A stretch of 64,000 nt of DNA from DAIDKA01 sp035503515 (GCA_035503515.1 DATJTJ010000016.1:1-64000); one strand, 5' to 3'; shown: positions 15,528 through 24,460, counted from the stretch's first letter. A program made the numbers and translations. Notes: generated by a model not told the origin, from the letters alone.

Positions 15528-16985
15528 ATGACCCCCGAGTCCGTCTCTTCGGTACCGCTCAAGACCTTGTTTCTGCAGGCCCCCTCCTTCGAGGGCTTCG
15601 ACGGAGGCGCCGGCTCGCGGTACCAGGCCAAACGCGAGATCAAGTCCTTCTGGTTCCCGACCTGGCTGGCCCAACCGGCGGCCCTGGTCCCGGGTTCGCG
15701 CGTGCTGGATGCCCCGGCGGATGAACTGTCCGTCGAACAGACCCGCGCCATCGCCCGCGGGTACGACCTGGTCATCATGCACACCAGCACGCCCTCCTTT
15801 CCGACCGATGCGCGCTTTGCCGAACTGCTCAAGGAAGACAATCCGCGGGTGCTGATCGGACTGGTCGGCGCCAAGTCGATGGTGGATCCGGAAGGCTCGC
15901 TCAAGGCGACCACGGCCATCGACTTCGTTTGCCGGGAAGAGTTCGACTACACCTGCCAGGAGGTCGCCCAGGGACTGCCGCTCACGGACATCAAGGGACT
16001 TTCCTACCGGGATGCCGCGGGCAAGATCGTGCACAACCTGCCGCGCGCGATGATCGAGAACATGGACGACCTGCCGTTCGTCGCCCCCGTCTATCAGCGC
16101 GACCTGACCATCCGCAATTACTTCATCGGCTATCTGAAGCACCCGTACGTGAGCTTCTACACGGGGCGCGGCTGCCGCTCCAAGTGCACCTTCTGCCTGT
16201 GGCCGCAGACCGTGGGCGGCCATCGCTACCGGGTGCGCTCGGCCGAGAACGTGATCGCGGAGGTGCGCTGGATCAAGGAGAACATGCCGGAAGTGAAGGA
16301 GATCATGTTCGACGACGACACCTTCACGGACACCTCGAACCTGCCGCGCGTCGAGGCGATCGCCAGGGGCATGGGCGAACTCGGCATGACCTGGAGCTGC
16401 AACGCCAAGGCGAACGTTCCCTACAGGACCCTGAAGGTCATGAAGGACAATGGCCTGCGGCTGCTGCTGGTGGGCTACGAATCCGGCGATGACCAGATTC
16501 TGCTGAACATCAAGAAGGGCCTGCGCACCGACATCGCGCGGCGCTTCACCGAGGACTGCCGCAAACTCGGCATCCTGATCCATGGCACCTTCATCCTGGG
16601 CCTGCCGGGGGAGACCACCGAGACCATCGAGAAGACGATCAACTTCGCCAAGGAGATCAACCCGCACACCATCCAGGTCTCGCTCGCCGCGCCCTACCCG
16701 GGCACGACGCTGTACCGCCAGGCGGTGGAGAACGGCTGGCTGCAGGAGAACGAGGCGGTGAACCTGGTCAACGACCGCGGCGTGCAGCTGGCGGCGATCA
16801 GCTATCCGCACCTGTCCAAGGAACAGATCTTCCACAGCATGGAAGTGTTTTACAAACGCTTCTACTTCCGTCCCGGCAAGATCTGGGAGATCGTGCGCGA
16901 AATGCTCGGCAGCTGGGAGATGATGAAGCGCCGGCTGCGCGAGGGCGTGGAGTTCTTCCGCTTCCTGCGGGCCCACCAGGCATGA
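15528..16985 (+). CDS. hpnJ: Hopanoid biosynthesis radical SAM protein HpnJ
   Basis: A B12-binding-type radical SAM enzyme (485 residues). N-terminal LQAPSFEGFDGGAGSRYQ and SFWFPTWLAQPAALVPGSRVLDAP are the HpnJ signature as I know it. The [4Fe-4S] motif is C-x3-C-x2-C in GRGCRSKCTFCLWPQ (about residue 226). In Burkholderia HpnJ is required to convert the glucosaminyl headgroup of bacteriohopanetetrol to the cyclitol ether. The frame opens at 15465, but GGAAG at 15518-15522 points to the ATG at 15528. Its stop overlaps the hpnI start by 4 bp. The usual partner deacetylase hpnK is not in the window. Confidence 0.9.
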   Translation: MTPESVSSVPLKTLFLQAPSFEGFDGGAGSRYQAKREIKSFWFPTWLAQPAALVPGSRVLDAPADELSVEQTRAIARGYDLVIMHTSTPSFPTDARFAELLKEDNPRVLIGLVGAKSMVDPEGSLKATTAIDFVCREEFDYTCQEVAQGLPLTDIKGLSYRDAAGKIVHNLPRAMIENMDDLPFVAPVYQRDLTIRNYFIGYLKHPYVSFYTGRGCRSKCTFCLWPQTVGGHRYRVRSAENVIAEVRWIKENMPEVKEIMFDDDTFTDTSNLPRVEAIARGMGELGMTWSCNAKANVPYRTLKVMKDNGLRLLLVGYESGDDQILLNIKKGLRTDIARRFTEDCRKLGILIHGTFILGLPGETTETIEKTINFAKEINPHTIQVSLAAPYPGTTLYRQAVENGWLQENEAVNLVNDRGVQLAAISYPHLSKEQIFHSMEVFYKRFYFRPGKIWEIVREMLGSWEMMKRRLREGVEFFRFLRAHQA

Positions 16986-18136
16986 GCGCCGGTGCGATCG
17001 GCGGATATGCCTGCCTCGCAATCGCAGCAGGCTATCCGCTGATCGTACTGGTCGCGGCCCTCGCCTGGCGCCGCTACGTGTCCCGCGCGCGTCCGCAACC
17101 GGCGACCCGACCGCCCGTGACGGTGCTCAAGCCGCTGTGCGGCGCCGAACCCGGGCTCTATGAACTGCTGCGCACCTTCTGCCTGCAGGATTACCCGCAG
17201 TTTCAGATCGTGTTCGGCACCCTGGATGCGAACGATCCGGCGCTGGCGGTGGTGGCGCGCCTGACCGCCGAGTTCCCGGACCTGCCCATCGACCTGGTGG
17301 TCAACCCCCAGCGCCACGGCCACAACAACAAGAGCAACAATCTGATCAACATGCTCGGCGCCGCCCGCCATCCGGTGCTGCTGATCGCCGACAGCGACAT
17401 CCAGGTGGGCCCCGACTACCTCGCGACGGTCACCGCGCCGCTGCACGATGCGCGCGTCGGACTGGTCACCTGCCTCTCCCAGGACTCGCCCACGCCGCGG
17501 GTGTGGTCGCGCCTGGGCGCCATGTACAACAACGAGTGGTACTTCCCCTCGGTGATGCTCGCCTGGTTCTTCGGCCATGAGAGCTACGCATCCGGCCAGA
17601 CCCTGTGCCTGCGGCGCACCACGCTCGAGGACATCGGGGGACTCAAGGCCATCGTGGACCACTTGGCCGACGACTACCGGCTGGGGGAGCTGGTGCGCGC
17701 GCAGGGGCTGCGCATCGTGCTCTCCCCCTATGAGCTGCGGGCGAAGCACGACGAGCCGGACCTGCGCTCGCTCACCGGTCACGAACTGCGCTGGATCCGC
17801 ACCCTGCGTGTCATCCGGCCGCTGTGCGTGACGATGATCTTCCTCACCTTCAGCCTGCTGCTGGGCTGCGGGGGCCTGGCGCTGCTGGCGGCGTCGGAAT
17901 CGCTTCATGCCCTGGGCTGGACGCTGTTCGGCGCCACCGTCGCCGCGCGACTGGGCCTGCACGTGGTGTACCGTCTGGGCGGCGAGCGGCCGCTGTTCGC
18001 GGACCTGCACCTGCTGCCGGTGCGCGATGTGCTGCTGTTCGGCATCTGGTTCCAGAGCTTCTTCTGCCGGCGCGTGACCTGGCGCGGCACCCGCTTCGAC
18101 GTCGATGCCACCGGCGTGATGCGCCGCGTCGCCTGA
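16982..18136 (+). CDS. hpnI: Hopanoid-associated glycosyltransferase HpnI
   Basis: A GT2-type, ceramide-glucosyltransferase-like membrane enzyme of 384 residues: an N-terminal helix (about 4-26), the catalytic GT-A domain with VTVLKPLCGAEPGLYE, IADSDIQVGPDYL (DxD-type metal site) and DHLADDYRLGELVRAQG (catalytic Asp and the QxxRW-like region), then two to three C-terminal helices. HpnI attaches N-acetylglucosamine to bacteriohopanetetrol, upstream of HpnK and HpnJ. It is translationally coupled to hpnJ (ATGA overlap). Confidence 0.9.
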   Translation: MSAGAIGGYACLAIAAGYPLIVLVAALAWRRYVSRARPQPATRPPVTVLKPLCGAEPGLYELLRTFCLQDYPQFQIVFGTLDANDPALAVVARLTAEFPDLPIDLVVNPQRHGHNNKSNNLINMLGAARHPVLLIADSDIQVGPDYLATVTAPLHDARVGLVTCLSQDSPTPRVWSRLGAMYNNEWYFPSVMLAWFFGHESYASGQTLCLRRTTLEDIGGLKAIVDHLADDYRLGELVRAQGLRIVLSPYELRAKHDEPDLRSLTGHELRWIRTLRVIRPLCVTMIFLTFSLLLGCGGLALLAASESLHALGWTLFGATVAARLGLHVVYRLGGERPLFADLHLLPVRDVLLFGIWFQSFFCRRVTWRGTRFDVDATGVMRRVA

Positions 18137-18149
18137 TCTTCAGGCCTGA

Positions 18150-19154
18150 TTGAAGGTCGCGGCATATATCGCGGGTCTGCTCGGACTCGCGCTGCTGGTG
18201 GCGCTGGTCATCCACGCCGATGTGCCCGCGATCCTGCACACCTGGCGACGGGCCGGCGCGGCACTGCTGCTGCCGGTCCCCTACCGCCTGCTGTTCTTCG
18301 CGCTGTACGCCGTGGGCTGGCGGGCGCTGCTGCGTCCCTACGATGCCCACCACCGGGCCGGTTTCGGCTGGGTGCTGTGGGTGACCATGGTGCGCGAGGC
18401 CATAGACCGGCTGCTGCCGGTCGCGAGTGTCGGCGGCGGCGTGGTCGGCGTGCGCCTGATGCGCAAACGGGATTTGCAGACCGTACCCGTGAGCGCCACC
18501 GTCATCGTGGAAATCCTGCTGACCCTGATCGTGATGTACGTGTTCGGCGCCGCCGCCACCCTGATCCTGTTCAGCAGTGGTGCCGCGAGCAACCATCGCG
18601 ATGTCCTGATCGTGCTGGCCCTGAGCCTGCCGATTCCATTGGGTTCGCTGCTGCTGCTGCGCTACGGCTCGGTGTTCCAGCGACTGGAGCGCTTCCTCGG
18701 ACCCATGGTCGGGCTGCGTGAAGCCGATGGCGCGGCTGCCCTCGATGCCGACCTGCGCGCCTGCCTCGGCCGGCTGCGTACGCTCGGCCTGGCAGGCTCG
18801 CTGCAGCTGGTGGCGCTGGTGTCCGCGGCTTTCGAGATCTGGTGGGCGCTGCGCCTGTTCGGTCATCCGGTGAGTGCCCCGGCGGCCGTGATGCTCGAAG
18901 GATTGACCCAGGCGTTGCGGCATCTGGCCTTCATCGTGCCGGCGGGTCTGGGCGTGCAGGAAGGCGCCCTGGTGCTGTTCGGCCATGCGCTCGGCATCAG
19001 CACCGAACTGGCGCTCTCGGTGTCGGCCGTCAAGCGGCTGCGGGAAATCCTCTGCGGCCTGCCGCCGCTGCTGTGGTGGCAGTGGTACGAAACCCGTACC
19101 CTAGGGACGCATGCCCGAGCTACCCGAGGTCGAGACCACCCGCCGCGGACTTGA
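18150..19154 (+). CDS. hpnL: Hopanoid-associated membrane protein HpnL
   Basis: A polytopic protein of 334 residues from the UPF0104/LPG-synthase transmembrane superfamily, with about eight hydrophobic segments and the conserved RLLPVASVGGGVVGVRLM and FIVPAGLGVQEGALVLFG motifs. It matches what is called HpnL in hopanoid loci; a flippase-like or transport role is suspected but unproven. The start appears to be TTG at 18150, 13 bp after hpnI; no ATG is nearby. The C-terminus runs 44 bp into mutM, so the last 15 residues share DNA with the mutM start. Confidence 0.8.
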   Translation: MKVAAYIAGLLGLALLVALVIHADVPAILHTWRRAGAALLLPVPYRLLFFALYAVGWRALLRPYDAHHRAGFGWVLWVTMVREAIDRLLPVASVGGGVVGVRLMRKRDLQTVPVSATVIVEILLTLIVMYVFGAAATLILFSSGAASNHRDVLIVLALSLPIPLGSLLLLRYGSVFQRLERFLGPMVGLREADGAAALDADLRACLGRLRTLGLAGSLQLVALVSAAFEIWWALRLFGHPVSAPAAVMLEGLTQALRHLAFIVPAGLGVQEGALVLFGHALGISTELALSVSAVKRLREILCGLPPLLWWQWYETRTLGTHARATRGRDHPPRT

Positions 19155-19926
19155 ACCGCATCTTGCGGGACAGACCATCCTGCGACTGACCGTTCACGAC
19201 CACCGCCTGCGCTGGCCCGTGGATGCCCGGCTGCCCGAGAAGCTCGCCGGCCAGCGCGTCGAGTCCGTCGACCGGCGCGCCAAGTACCTGCTGCTGCGGC
19301 TCACGCATGGCACGGTGCTCTGGCACCTGGGCATGTCGGGGAGCCTGCGCATCGTGCCCAGTGACCTGCCGGTTGCGGCCCATGACCATGTCGACCTGGC
19401 GCTGGCCTCGGGCCATACGGTCCGCTTCAACGATCCGCGCCGCTTCGGCAGCCTGCATTACGTGACCGGCGATCCCCAGCGGCATCCGCTGCTCGCGAAA
19501 CTGGCGCCGGAGCCGTTCGATGCGGCCTTCGACGCCGGGTACCTGTGGCGCAAGTCCCGTCGCCGGAAGGTTTCGGTGAAGCAGCTGATCATGAACGGCC
19601 AGGTGGTGACCGGCGTGGGCAACATCTATGCGAGCGAAGTGCTGTTCCAGGCCGGCATCCGGCCACGACGCCAGAGCCGCAGTCTGCGGCGCGAAGAGGC
19701 GGCGCGGCTGGTGGCCGCGATCCGCAAGGTCCTGAAGCAGGCCATCCGCGTCGGTGGCACGACCCTGCGCGACTACGTCGATCCGCAGGGCAATCCCGGC
19801 TACTTTCGCCAGAAGCTGTTCGTCTACGAGCGCGCGGCGCAGCCCTGCCGCAAGTGCGCCACGCCGATCCGCTCGTTCACCCAGGGCCAGCGCTCCACCT
19901 ACTACTGCCCCGGCTGCCAGGAATGA
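19111..19926 (+). CDS. mutM: Formamidopyrimidine-DNA glycosylase (Fpg)
   Basis: Bifunctional glycosylase/AP lyase removing 8-oxoguanine and formamidopyrimidines. It carries N-terminal MPELPEVETTRRGLEPHL with catalytic Pro1 and Glu2, Lys57 in VDRRAKYLLL, the helix-two-turns-helix VVTGVGNIYASEVLFQAGI, and the C-terminal zinc finger CRKCATPIRSFTQGQ...YYCPGC. The length of 271 residues is standard. It sits in the conserved neighbourhood between rpmG and coaD, but three hopanoid genes and others have been inserted upstream. Confidence 0.97.
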   Translation: MPELPEVETTRRGLEPHLAGQTILRLTVHDHRLRWPVDARLPEKLAGQRVESVDRRAKYLLLRLTHGTVLWHLGMSGSLRIVPSDLPVAAHDHVDLALASGHTVRFNDPRRFGSLHYVTGDPQRHPLLAKLAPEPFDAAFDAGYLWRKSRRRKVSVKQLIMNGQVVTGVGNIYASEVLFQAGIRPRRQSRSLRREEAARLVAAIRKVLKQAIRVGGTTLRDYVDPQGNPGYFRQKLFVYERAAQPCRKCATPIRSFTQGQRSTYYCPGCQE

Positions 19927-19930
19927 GGCC

Positions 19931-20749
19931 ATGAGCGAGCTCATCGTCGCCCATCTGGGCGGCGTCGACCCGGTGATGAAACGGCTGATCGCCGCCGCCG
20001 GACCGTTGGCCCTCGACGTGCGCACGGACCAGTCACCCTTCGAGGCGCTGGCCCGCGCCATCGCGCACCAGCAGCTGCACGGCAAGGCCGCGCAGTCGAT
20101 CCTCAACCGGCTGATCACCCACTGCGGGCAGGGCGCCTTCCCCGACCCGCAGGCGCTGCTGGCGCTCGAGGACGCCGCGCTGCGCGCCTCCGGGTTCTCG
20201 TTCTCGAAAATCGCCGCGCTGCGCGACCTCGCGACGAAGACCCTCAGCGGCATCGTTCCGCATCGCGATGCTCTGCATGCGCTCAGCGACCCCGAGATCA
20301 TCGAGCGCCTCACGGCGGTGCGCGGCATCGGCCGCTGGACGGTGGAAATGCTGCTGATGTTCCAGCTGCAGCGGCCCGACGTACTGCCGGTGGATGACTT
20401 CGGCGTGCGCTACGGGTTTCGCCTCGCCTATGGCCTGCGCAAGATGCCGCCGCCGAAAGCGCTCGCGCTGTTCGGCGAGCGCTGGGCACCCTACCGCAGC
20501 GCGGCCGCCTGGTACCTGTGGCGGGCCGTGGACCTCGCGCGCGCCGGCCAGCTGCCGGCGCCCGGGCAGCCCCTGAAGCTGCCGCGACTGCCGCGCCGCC
20601 GCCGCAAGGCGGCCGCGAAGCGCCGCAAGGGTGAACCCGCAGTCAGGCGCGCCGCAGCTTCCGCAGCTCCTCGAGCACGATCGGGTGCACGAACTCGTGC
20701 ACGTCGCCCCCCAGCACGGCGATCTCGCGCACCAGCGAAGAAGAAATGA
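19931..20749 (+). CDS. AlkA-like DNA-3-methyladenine glycosylase (HhH-GPD)
   Basis: A helix-hairpin-helix base-excision glycosylase removing alkylated purines. Residues 1 to about 205 form the HhH-GPD domain: FEALARAIAHQQLHGKAAQSI, the hairpin VRGIGRWTVEMLLMF, and the catalytic Asp in LPVDDFGVRYGF. Residues about 215-272 are an extreme Lys/Arg/Ala/Pro tail, like a histone-type DNA-binding extension. The last 107 bp overlap the 3' end of the convergent coaD gene, so the tail is coded on the complement of a conserved gene. It starts 4 bp after mutM and is probably co-transcribed as a repair pair. Confidence 0.87.
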   Translation: MSELIVAHLGGVDPVMKRLIAAAGPLALDVRTDQSPFEALARAIAHQQLHGKAAQSILNRLITHCGQGAFPDPQALLALEDAALRASGFSFSKIAALRDLATKTLSGIVPHRDALHALSDPEIIERLTAVRGIGRWTVEMLLMFQLQRPDVLPVDDFGVRYGFRLAYGLRKMPPPKALALFGERWAPYRSAAAWYLWRAVDLARAGQLPAPGQPLKLPRLPRRRRKAAAKRRKGEPAVRRAAASAAPRARSGARTRARRPPARRSRAPAKKK

Positions 20750-21131
20750 AGGTGAACTGTTCCTGGGGCGTCAGGAACACGGTCTCGATGTCCCGGCCGA
20801 GATGCCGGTTCATGTTCGCCAGCTGGAACTCGAATTCGAAGTCCGACACCGCCCGCAGCCCGCGGATGATGACCGAAAGCTTGTGACGGTGCGCGAATTG
20901 CACGGTGAGTTCGGAGTAGCCCATGACCTCCACGTTGGGCAGGTCGGCGAGCACCCGGCGCGCGAGTTCCATGCGCTTCTCCTGCGCGAACAGCGGCGCC
21001 TTGCCGGCATTGCTGGCGATCGCCACCACGACCCGGTCGAACAGCGTCGCGGCGCGCCGCACCAGGTCGGCATGGCCATTGGTGATGGGATCGAAGGTGC
21101 CCGGGTACAGGGCGTGGCGGTTGTTGGTCAA
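20643..21131 (-). CDS. coaD: Pantetheine-phosphate adenylyltransferase
   Basis: Penultimate enzyme of coenzyme A synthesis, making dephospho-CoA from 4'-phosphopantetheine and ATP. The nucleotidyltransferase signatures are complete in 162 residues: ALYPGTFDPITNGHADLV (with the T/HxGH-type motif), VIIRGLRAVSDFEFEFQLANMNR and the ISSSLVREIA loop. The ATG overlaps the rsmD stop by 4 bp. coaBC for the preceding steps lies 13 kb away in the same window. Confidence 0.97.
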   Translation of the reverse strand: MTNNRHALYPGTFDPITNGHADLVRRAATLFDRVVVAIASNAGKAPLFAQEKRMELARRVLADLPNVEVMGYSELTVQFAHRHKLSVIIRGLRAVSDFEFEFQLANMNRHLGRDIETVFLTPQEQFTFISSSLVREIAVLGGDVHEFVHPIVLEELRKLRRA

Positions 21132-21706
21132 GCTGTTCTCCCCAGCAGATGATACCCGACCTCACCGGCGCGCCCCGCCTTCAGCACCTGCCAGCCGGCG
21201 GGCAGCGGCGGCAGTCCCCCGCGCGCGGCGCATTCGGCATAGATGCGGGCCTGCGGGACCAGCCAGGCGCCGCTTTCCAGGCGCGCCGCGGCGGCTTCCA
21301 GCAGCGGGCCCGCGAACGGCGGGTCGAGGAATACCACGTCAAACCGCTCGGATCTGCCGGCCAGGTAGCCGAGGGCGTCTCCCGTGTGAACGTGGGCGGC
21401 CGCGGCCTGCCCATCGCCGAAGCTGTCGAGGGTCCGGCGCAAGTCCCGGGCCGCGGCGGCCGCCTGTTCGACGAACACCACGCGCGCCGCACCCCGGGAC
21501 AAGGCCTCCAGCCCGAGCGCGCCGCTGCCGGCGAACAGGTCCAGGCAGCGTGCCCCGGCAATGACCGGCGCGAGCCAGTTGAAAAGGGTTTCCCGCACCC
21601 GGTCCGGAGTCGGGCGGATTCCGCCCTCGGGGAAACGCCAGGTCCGTCCCCGCCAGGTGCCGCCGATGATGCGCAACTTGCGCGCCTGGTTGCCGCGAGC
21701 TGTCAA
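21128..21706 (-). CDS. rsmD: 16S rRNA (guanine-966-N2)-methyltransferase
   Basis: SAM-dependent methyltransferase of 192 residues that modifies G966 of 16S rRNA. Landmarks: LRIIGGTWRGRTWRFPEG, RPTPDRVRETLFNWL, the SAM loop DLFAGSGALGLEALSRGA, and the catalytic FLDPPF. It is divergent from ftsY (51-bp gap), the conserved rsmD/ftsY arrangement of gammaproteobacteria, and is translationally coupled to coaD. Confidence 0.95.
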   Translation of the reverse strand: MTARGNQARKLRIIGGTWRGRTWRFPEGGIRPTPDRVRETLFNWLAPVIAGARCLDLFAGSGALGLEALSRGAARVVFVEQAAAAARDLRRTLDSFGDGQAAAAHVHTGDALGYLAGRSERFDVVFLDPPFAGPLLEAAAARLESGAWLVPQARIYAECAARGGLPPLPAGWQVLKAGRAGEVGYHLLGRTA

Positions 21707-21757
21707 GTGCCGCGCCCGACCTCCATTGCCGAAGCCGGATCATCATACAATAGGCCC

Positions 21758-22729
21758 ATGCTCTTCCGACGCGACCCCAAGCCGGCCGAGGAATCCGCTG
21801 GCTTCCTGCAGCGCCTGCGCAGGAAACTCAACCGCGGCAGCTCCTGGCTGACCGATGGCCTGGTCACGCTGTTCCGCGGCCGCAAGATCGATGCGGAAAT
21901 CCTCGAGGAACTGGAGACCCGGCTGCTGAGCGCCGACGTCGGCGTCGAGGCCACGCAGTACATCCTCGAGGACCTGCGCAAGCGGGTGGCGCGCCAGGAG
22001 CTCGCCGACGTCGAGGCGCTGATCGCGGCGCTGCGCCGGCTGATCACGGAAATCCTGACGCCCTGCGCACAACCGCTGCTGATCGATGCCGCGCAGCACC
22101 CGTTCGTCATCCTGGTGGTCGGCGTGAACGGCTCGGGCAAGACCACGACCATCGGCAAGCTCGCCCAGCGCCTGGCGGAAGCCGGCCAGAGCGTGATGCT
22201 GGCTGCGGGGGACACCTTCCGGGCCGCCGCCATCGAACAGCTGCAGGTGTGGGCGACGCGCACCGGCGCCGCGGTGGTCGCGCAGCAGGCCGGCGCCGAC
22301 CCGGCCGCCGTGGTATTCGATGCCGCGCAGTCGGCGCGCTCGCGCGGCACCGACGTGCTGATCGCCGATACCGCCGGCAGGCTGCAGAACCAGTCGCACC
22401 TGATGGAGGAACTGAAGAAAGTGCGCCGCGTGATCCAGCGCGTCGATGGTTCGGCGCCGCACGAGGTGCTGCTGGTGCTCGATGCCAACCAGGGCCAGAA
22501 CGCCCTGTCCCAGGCCATCCAGTTCCACCAGGCCATCGGCGTCACGGGCCTGGTGCTGACCAAGCTCGACGGCACCGCCAAGGGCGGCATCGTCCTCGCC
22601 ATCGCCCGCAAGCTGCAGCTGCCCATCCGCTTCATCGGCGTCGGCGAGCAGGCCGGCGACTTCGGCGAGTTCAACGCCGAGGCGTTCGCCACGGCGCTGG
22701 TCGAAGGGGTGGGCACCGCCGCCGCATGA
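21758..22729 (+). CDS. ftsY: Signal recognition particle receptor FtsY
   Basis: SRP GTPase that docks ribosome-nascent chain-SRP complexes at the membrane. The NG domain is intact in 323 residues: G1 VVGVNGSGKTTTIGKL, DTFRAAAIEQL, DTAGRLQNQSHLMEEL, TKLDGTAKGGI and the C-terminal FIGVGEQAGDFGEF. The acidic A domain of E. coli FtsY is essentially missing; the N-terminus is short and basic (LQRLRRKLNRGSSW). The frame is open far upstream, but that part is the complement of rsmD; the ATG at 21758 is right. It is first of ftsY-ftsE-ftsX, with ATGA overlaps. Confidence 0.95.
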   Translation: MLFRRDPKPAEESAGFLQRLRRKLNRGSSWLTDGLVTLFRGRKIDAEILEELETRLLSADVGVEATQYILEDLRKRVARQELADVEALIAALRRLITEILTPCAQPLLIDAAQHPFVILVVGVNGSGKTTTIGKLAQRLAEAGQSVMLAAGDTFRAAAIEQLQVWATRTGAAVVAQQAGADPAAVVFDAAQSARSRGTDVLIADTAGRLQNQSHLMEELKKVRRVIQRVDGSAPHEVLLVLDANQGQNALSQAIQFHQAIGVTGLVLTKLDGTAKGGIVLAIARKLQLPIRFIGVGEQAGDFGEFNAEAFATALVEGVGTAAA

Positions 22730-23418
22730 TTCTCTTCGAGCGCGTCAGCAAACGGTACCGCAACGGGCGCGAGGCGCTGCGTTCGGCGACCTTCAGCATC
22801 GACCGCGGCGAGATGGTGTTCCTGACCGGCCGCTCCGGCGCCGGCAAGAGCACGGTGCTGAAACTGATCGCGCTGCTCGAGCGTCCCACCCGCGGCAACG
22901 CCGTGGTCAACGGCCACAACCTCGCCACCCTCAGGTCACGGCATCTGCCGGCCTACCGCCGCACCCTGGGGGTGGTATTCCAGGAGCACCGGCTGCTCGA
23001 TGATCGTCCGGTGTTCGACAACGTCGCGCTGCCGCTGGTGGTCTCGGGCGTGAGTCCCCCGGAGATGGACAAGCGCGTGCGGGCCGCCCTGGACCAGGTG
23101 GGGCTGCTCGGCAAGGAGCGGCTGCTGCCGAGCGAACTGTCGGTCGGCGAACAGCAGCGCGTCGGCATTGCGCGGGCGGTGGTCGGCAAGCCCGCCGTGC
23201 TGATCGCCGATGAACCCACCGGCAATCTCGACCCGGGGCTGGCCCTGGAGGTCATGCGCCTCTTCAAGCGCTTCGCGGACGTGGGGGTGACGGTGATCGT
23301 GGCCACACACGATCTGCACGTGGTGCACGAGTTCAGCCAGCGCACCATCGTCCTGGCCGACGGGCAGGTGCAGGGCGGGGCGGAGGCGCCGCTGCCGAGC
23401 ATGACGGCGGTCAGATGA
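22726..23418 (+). CDS. ftsE: Cell division ATP-binding protein FtsE
   Basis: ABC ATPase that with FtsX controls septal murein hydrolases. It has 230 residues: Walker A GRSGAGKSTVLKLI, Q-loop VVFQEHRLLDDRPVFDNVALPL (typical FtsE), signature LSVGEQQRVGIARA (the family usually has LSGGEQQ; here Val replaces the first Gly), Walker B VLIADEPTGNLDP and the H-loop His in VATHD. It is coupled to both neighbours by 4-bp overlaps. Confidence 0.96.
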   Translation: MILFERVSKRYRNGREALRSATFSIDRGEMVFLTGRSGAGKSTVLKLIALLERPTRGNAVVNGHNLATLRSRHLPAYRRTLGVVFQEHRLLDDRPVFDNVALPLVVSGVSPPEMDKRVRAALDQVGLLGKERLLPSELSVGEQQRVGIARAVVGKPAVLIADEPTGNLDPGLALEVMRLFKRFADVGVTVIVATHDLHVVHEFSQRTIVLADGQVQGGAEAPLPSMTAVR

Positions 23419-24335
23419 TCGCCGGCTATTTCACCCACCACGCCCAGGCGCTGCTCGGCTCGCTGGGACGACTGTGCCGGGCGCCCTTCGCCACCGCGCT
23501 CACCCTCCTGGTGATCGGTCTCGCACTGGCGCTGCCGCTGGCCCTGGCACTGTTCGTCTCCAACGCCATGGCCGCCACCGGCGGGTTCACGGGCGCGGTC
23601 GACGTGTCGGTGTACTTCAAACCCGACACGGCCCTGTCCCGCGTGCAGCAGCTGGCCCGGGACACGCGCGCCCGCGCGGGTGTGGCGACGGTACAGGTGA
23701 TCAGCTCCGCCGACGCACTGGCGGAATTCCGCCAGTACTCCGGCTTCGGCGCGGCGCTGGATGCGCTGGGCAGCAATCCCCTGCCCAATGTCCTGCACGT
23801 GCGCCCGGCGCCCGACGCCAGCGGCGCGGCGGATCTCGATGCGCTCCGGCACTACCTGGCGGCCTGGCCGGAAGTGGATACCGTGCAGGTCGACGCCGAG
23901 TGGGTGCTGCGCTTCAACGCCATCCTGGGCCTGCTGCGCCGGGTGCTGGGCATTGCCGCGGTGCTGCTGGGGGCCGGGGTGCTGGCCGTCATCGGCAATA
24001 CCATCCGGCTTGAAATCCAGGGGCGCCGCCCCGAGATCGAAGTGGTGCGGCTCGTCGGCGGCTCGACGGGATTCGTGCGCCGGCCTTTCCTGTACGCGGG
24101 GATGCTGTACGGGCTGGGCGGGGCGCTGCTGGCCTGGGGACTGGTCGTCCTGGCGGTGCTGGTCCTGCGGACCCCGGTCGCGACCCTGGCGCAGCTGTAT
24201 GGCAGCCGGTATGCCCTGTCGGGGCCCGGAGTGCGGGAGGTTGCGGTGGTGCTCGGCGCCGGGGTGGCCCTCGGATGGCTGGGGGCGTGGGCCGCTGCGG
24301 CCCGGCACCTGCGAAGGATCGAACCTCGGGCTTAG
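23415..24335 (+). CDS. ftsX: Cell division protein FtsX
   Basis: Four-helix permease-like partner of FtsE, 306 residues. Helix 1 (about 27-50) is preceded by LGRLCRAPFATALTLLVIG. The periplasmic domain includes VDVSVYFKPDTALSRVQQLA and NPLPNVLHVRP, and the C-terminal helices follow the conserved NTIRLEIQGRRPEIEVVRLVGG cytoplasmic loop. It contacts EnvC/amidase-type hydrolase activators in the periplasm. It ends 125 bp before rpoH, the usual order. Confidence 0.95.
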   Translation: MIAGYFTHHAQALLGSLGRLCRAPFATALTLLVIGLALALPLALALFVSNAMAATGGFTGAVDVSVYFKPDTALSRVQQLARDTRARAGVATVQVISSADALAEFRQYSGFGAALDALGSNPLPNVLHVRPAPDASGAADLDALRHYLAAWPEVDTVQVDAEWVLRFNAILGLLRRVLGIAAVLLGAGVLAVIGNTIRLEIQGRRPEIEVVRLVGGSTGFVRRPFLYAGMLYGLGGALLAWGLVVLAVLVLRTPVATLAQLYGSRYALSGPGVREVAVVLGAGVALGWLGAWAAAARHLRRIEPRA

Positions 24336-24399
24336 CCGTTGTAGATGGCTGTTTTTATTGGATTTATAGCCTAGAGCGACGTTGAACTTCCCGGGCGGC

Positions 24400-24426
24400 T
24401 TAGCACTCTAATGACCTGAGTGCTAA
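24400..24426 (+). promoter_or_regulatory. CIRCE element (HrcA operator) upstream of rpoH
   Basis: TTAGCACTC at 24400-24408, a 9-base spacer (24409-24417) and GAGTGCTAA at 24418-24426. This is exactly the CIRCE consensus TTAGCACTC-N9-GAGTGCTAA bound by the HrcA repressor. It lies 34 bp before the rpoH start codon, downstream of a weak TTGAAC (24382-24387), so bound HrcA should block transcription of rpoH. Confidence 0.93.
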
Positions 24427-24460
24427 TATCTGCCTCAAGTTCGAATCGAAGGGAGCCCGC

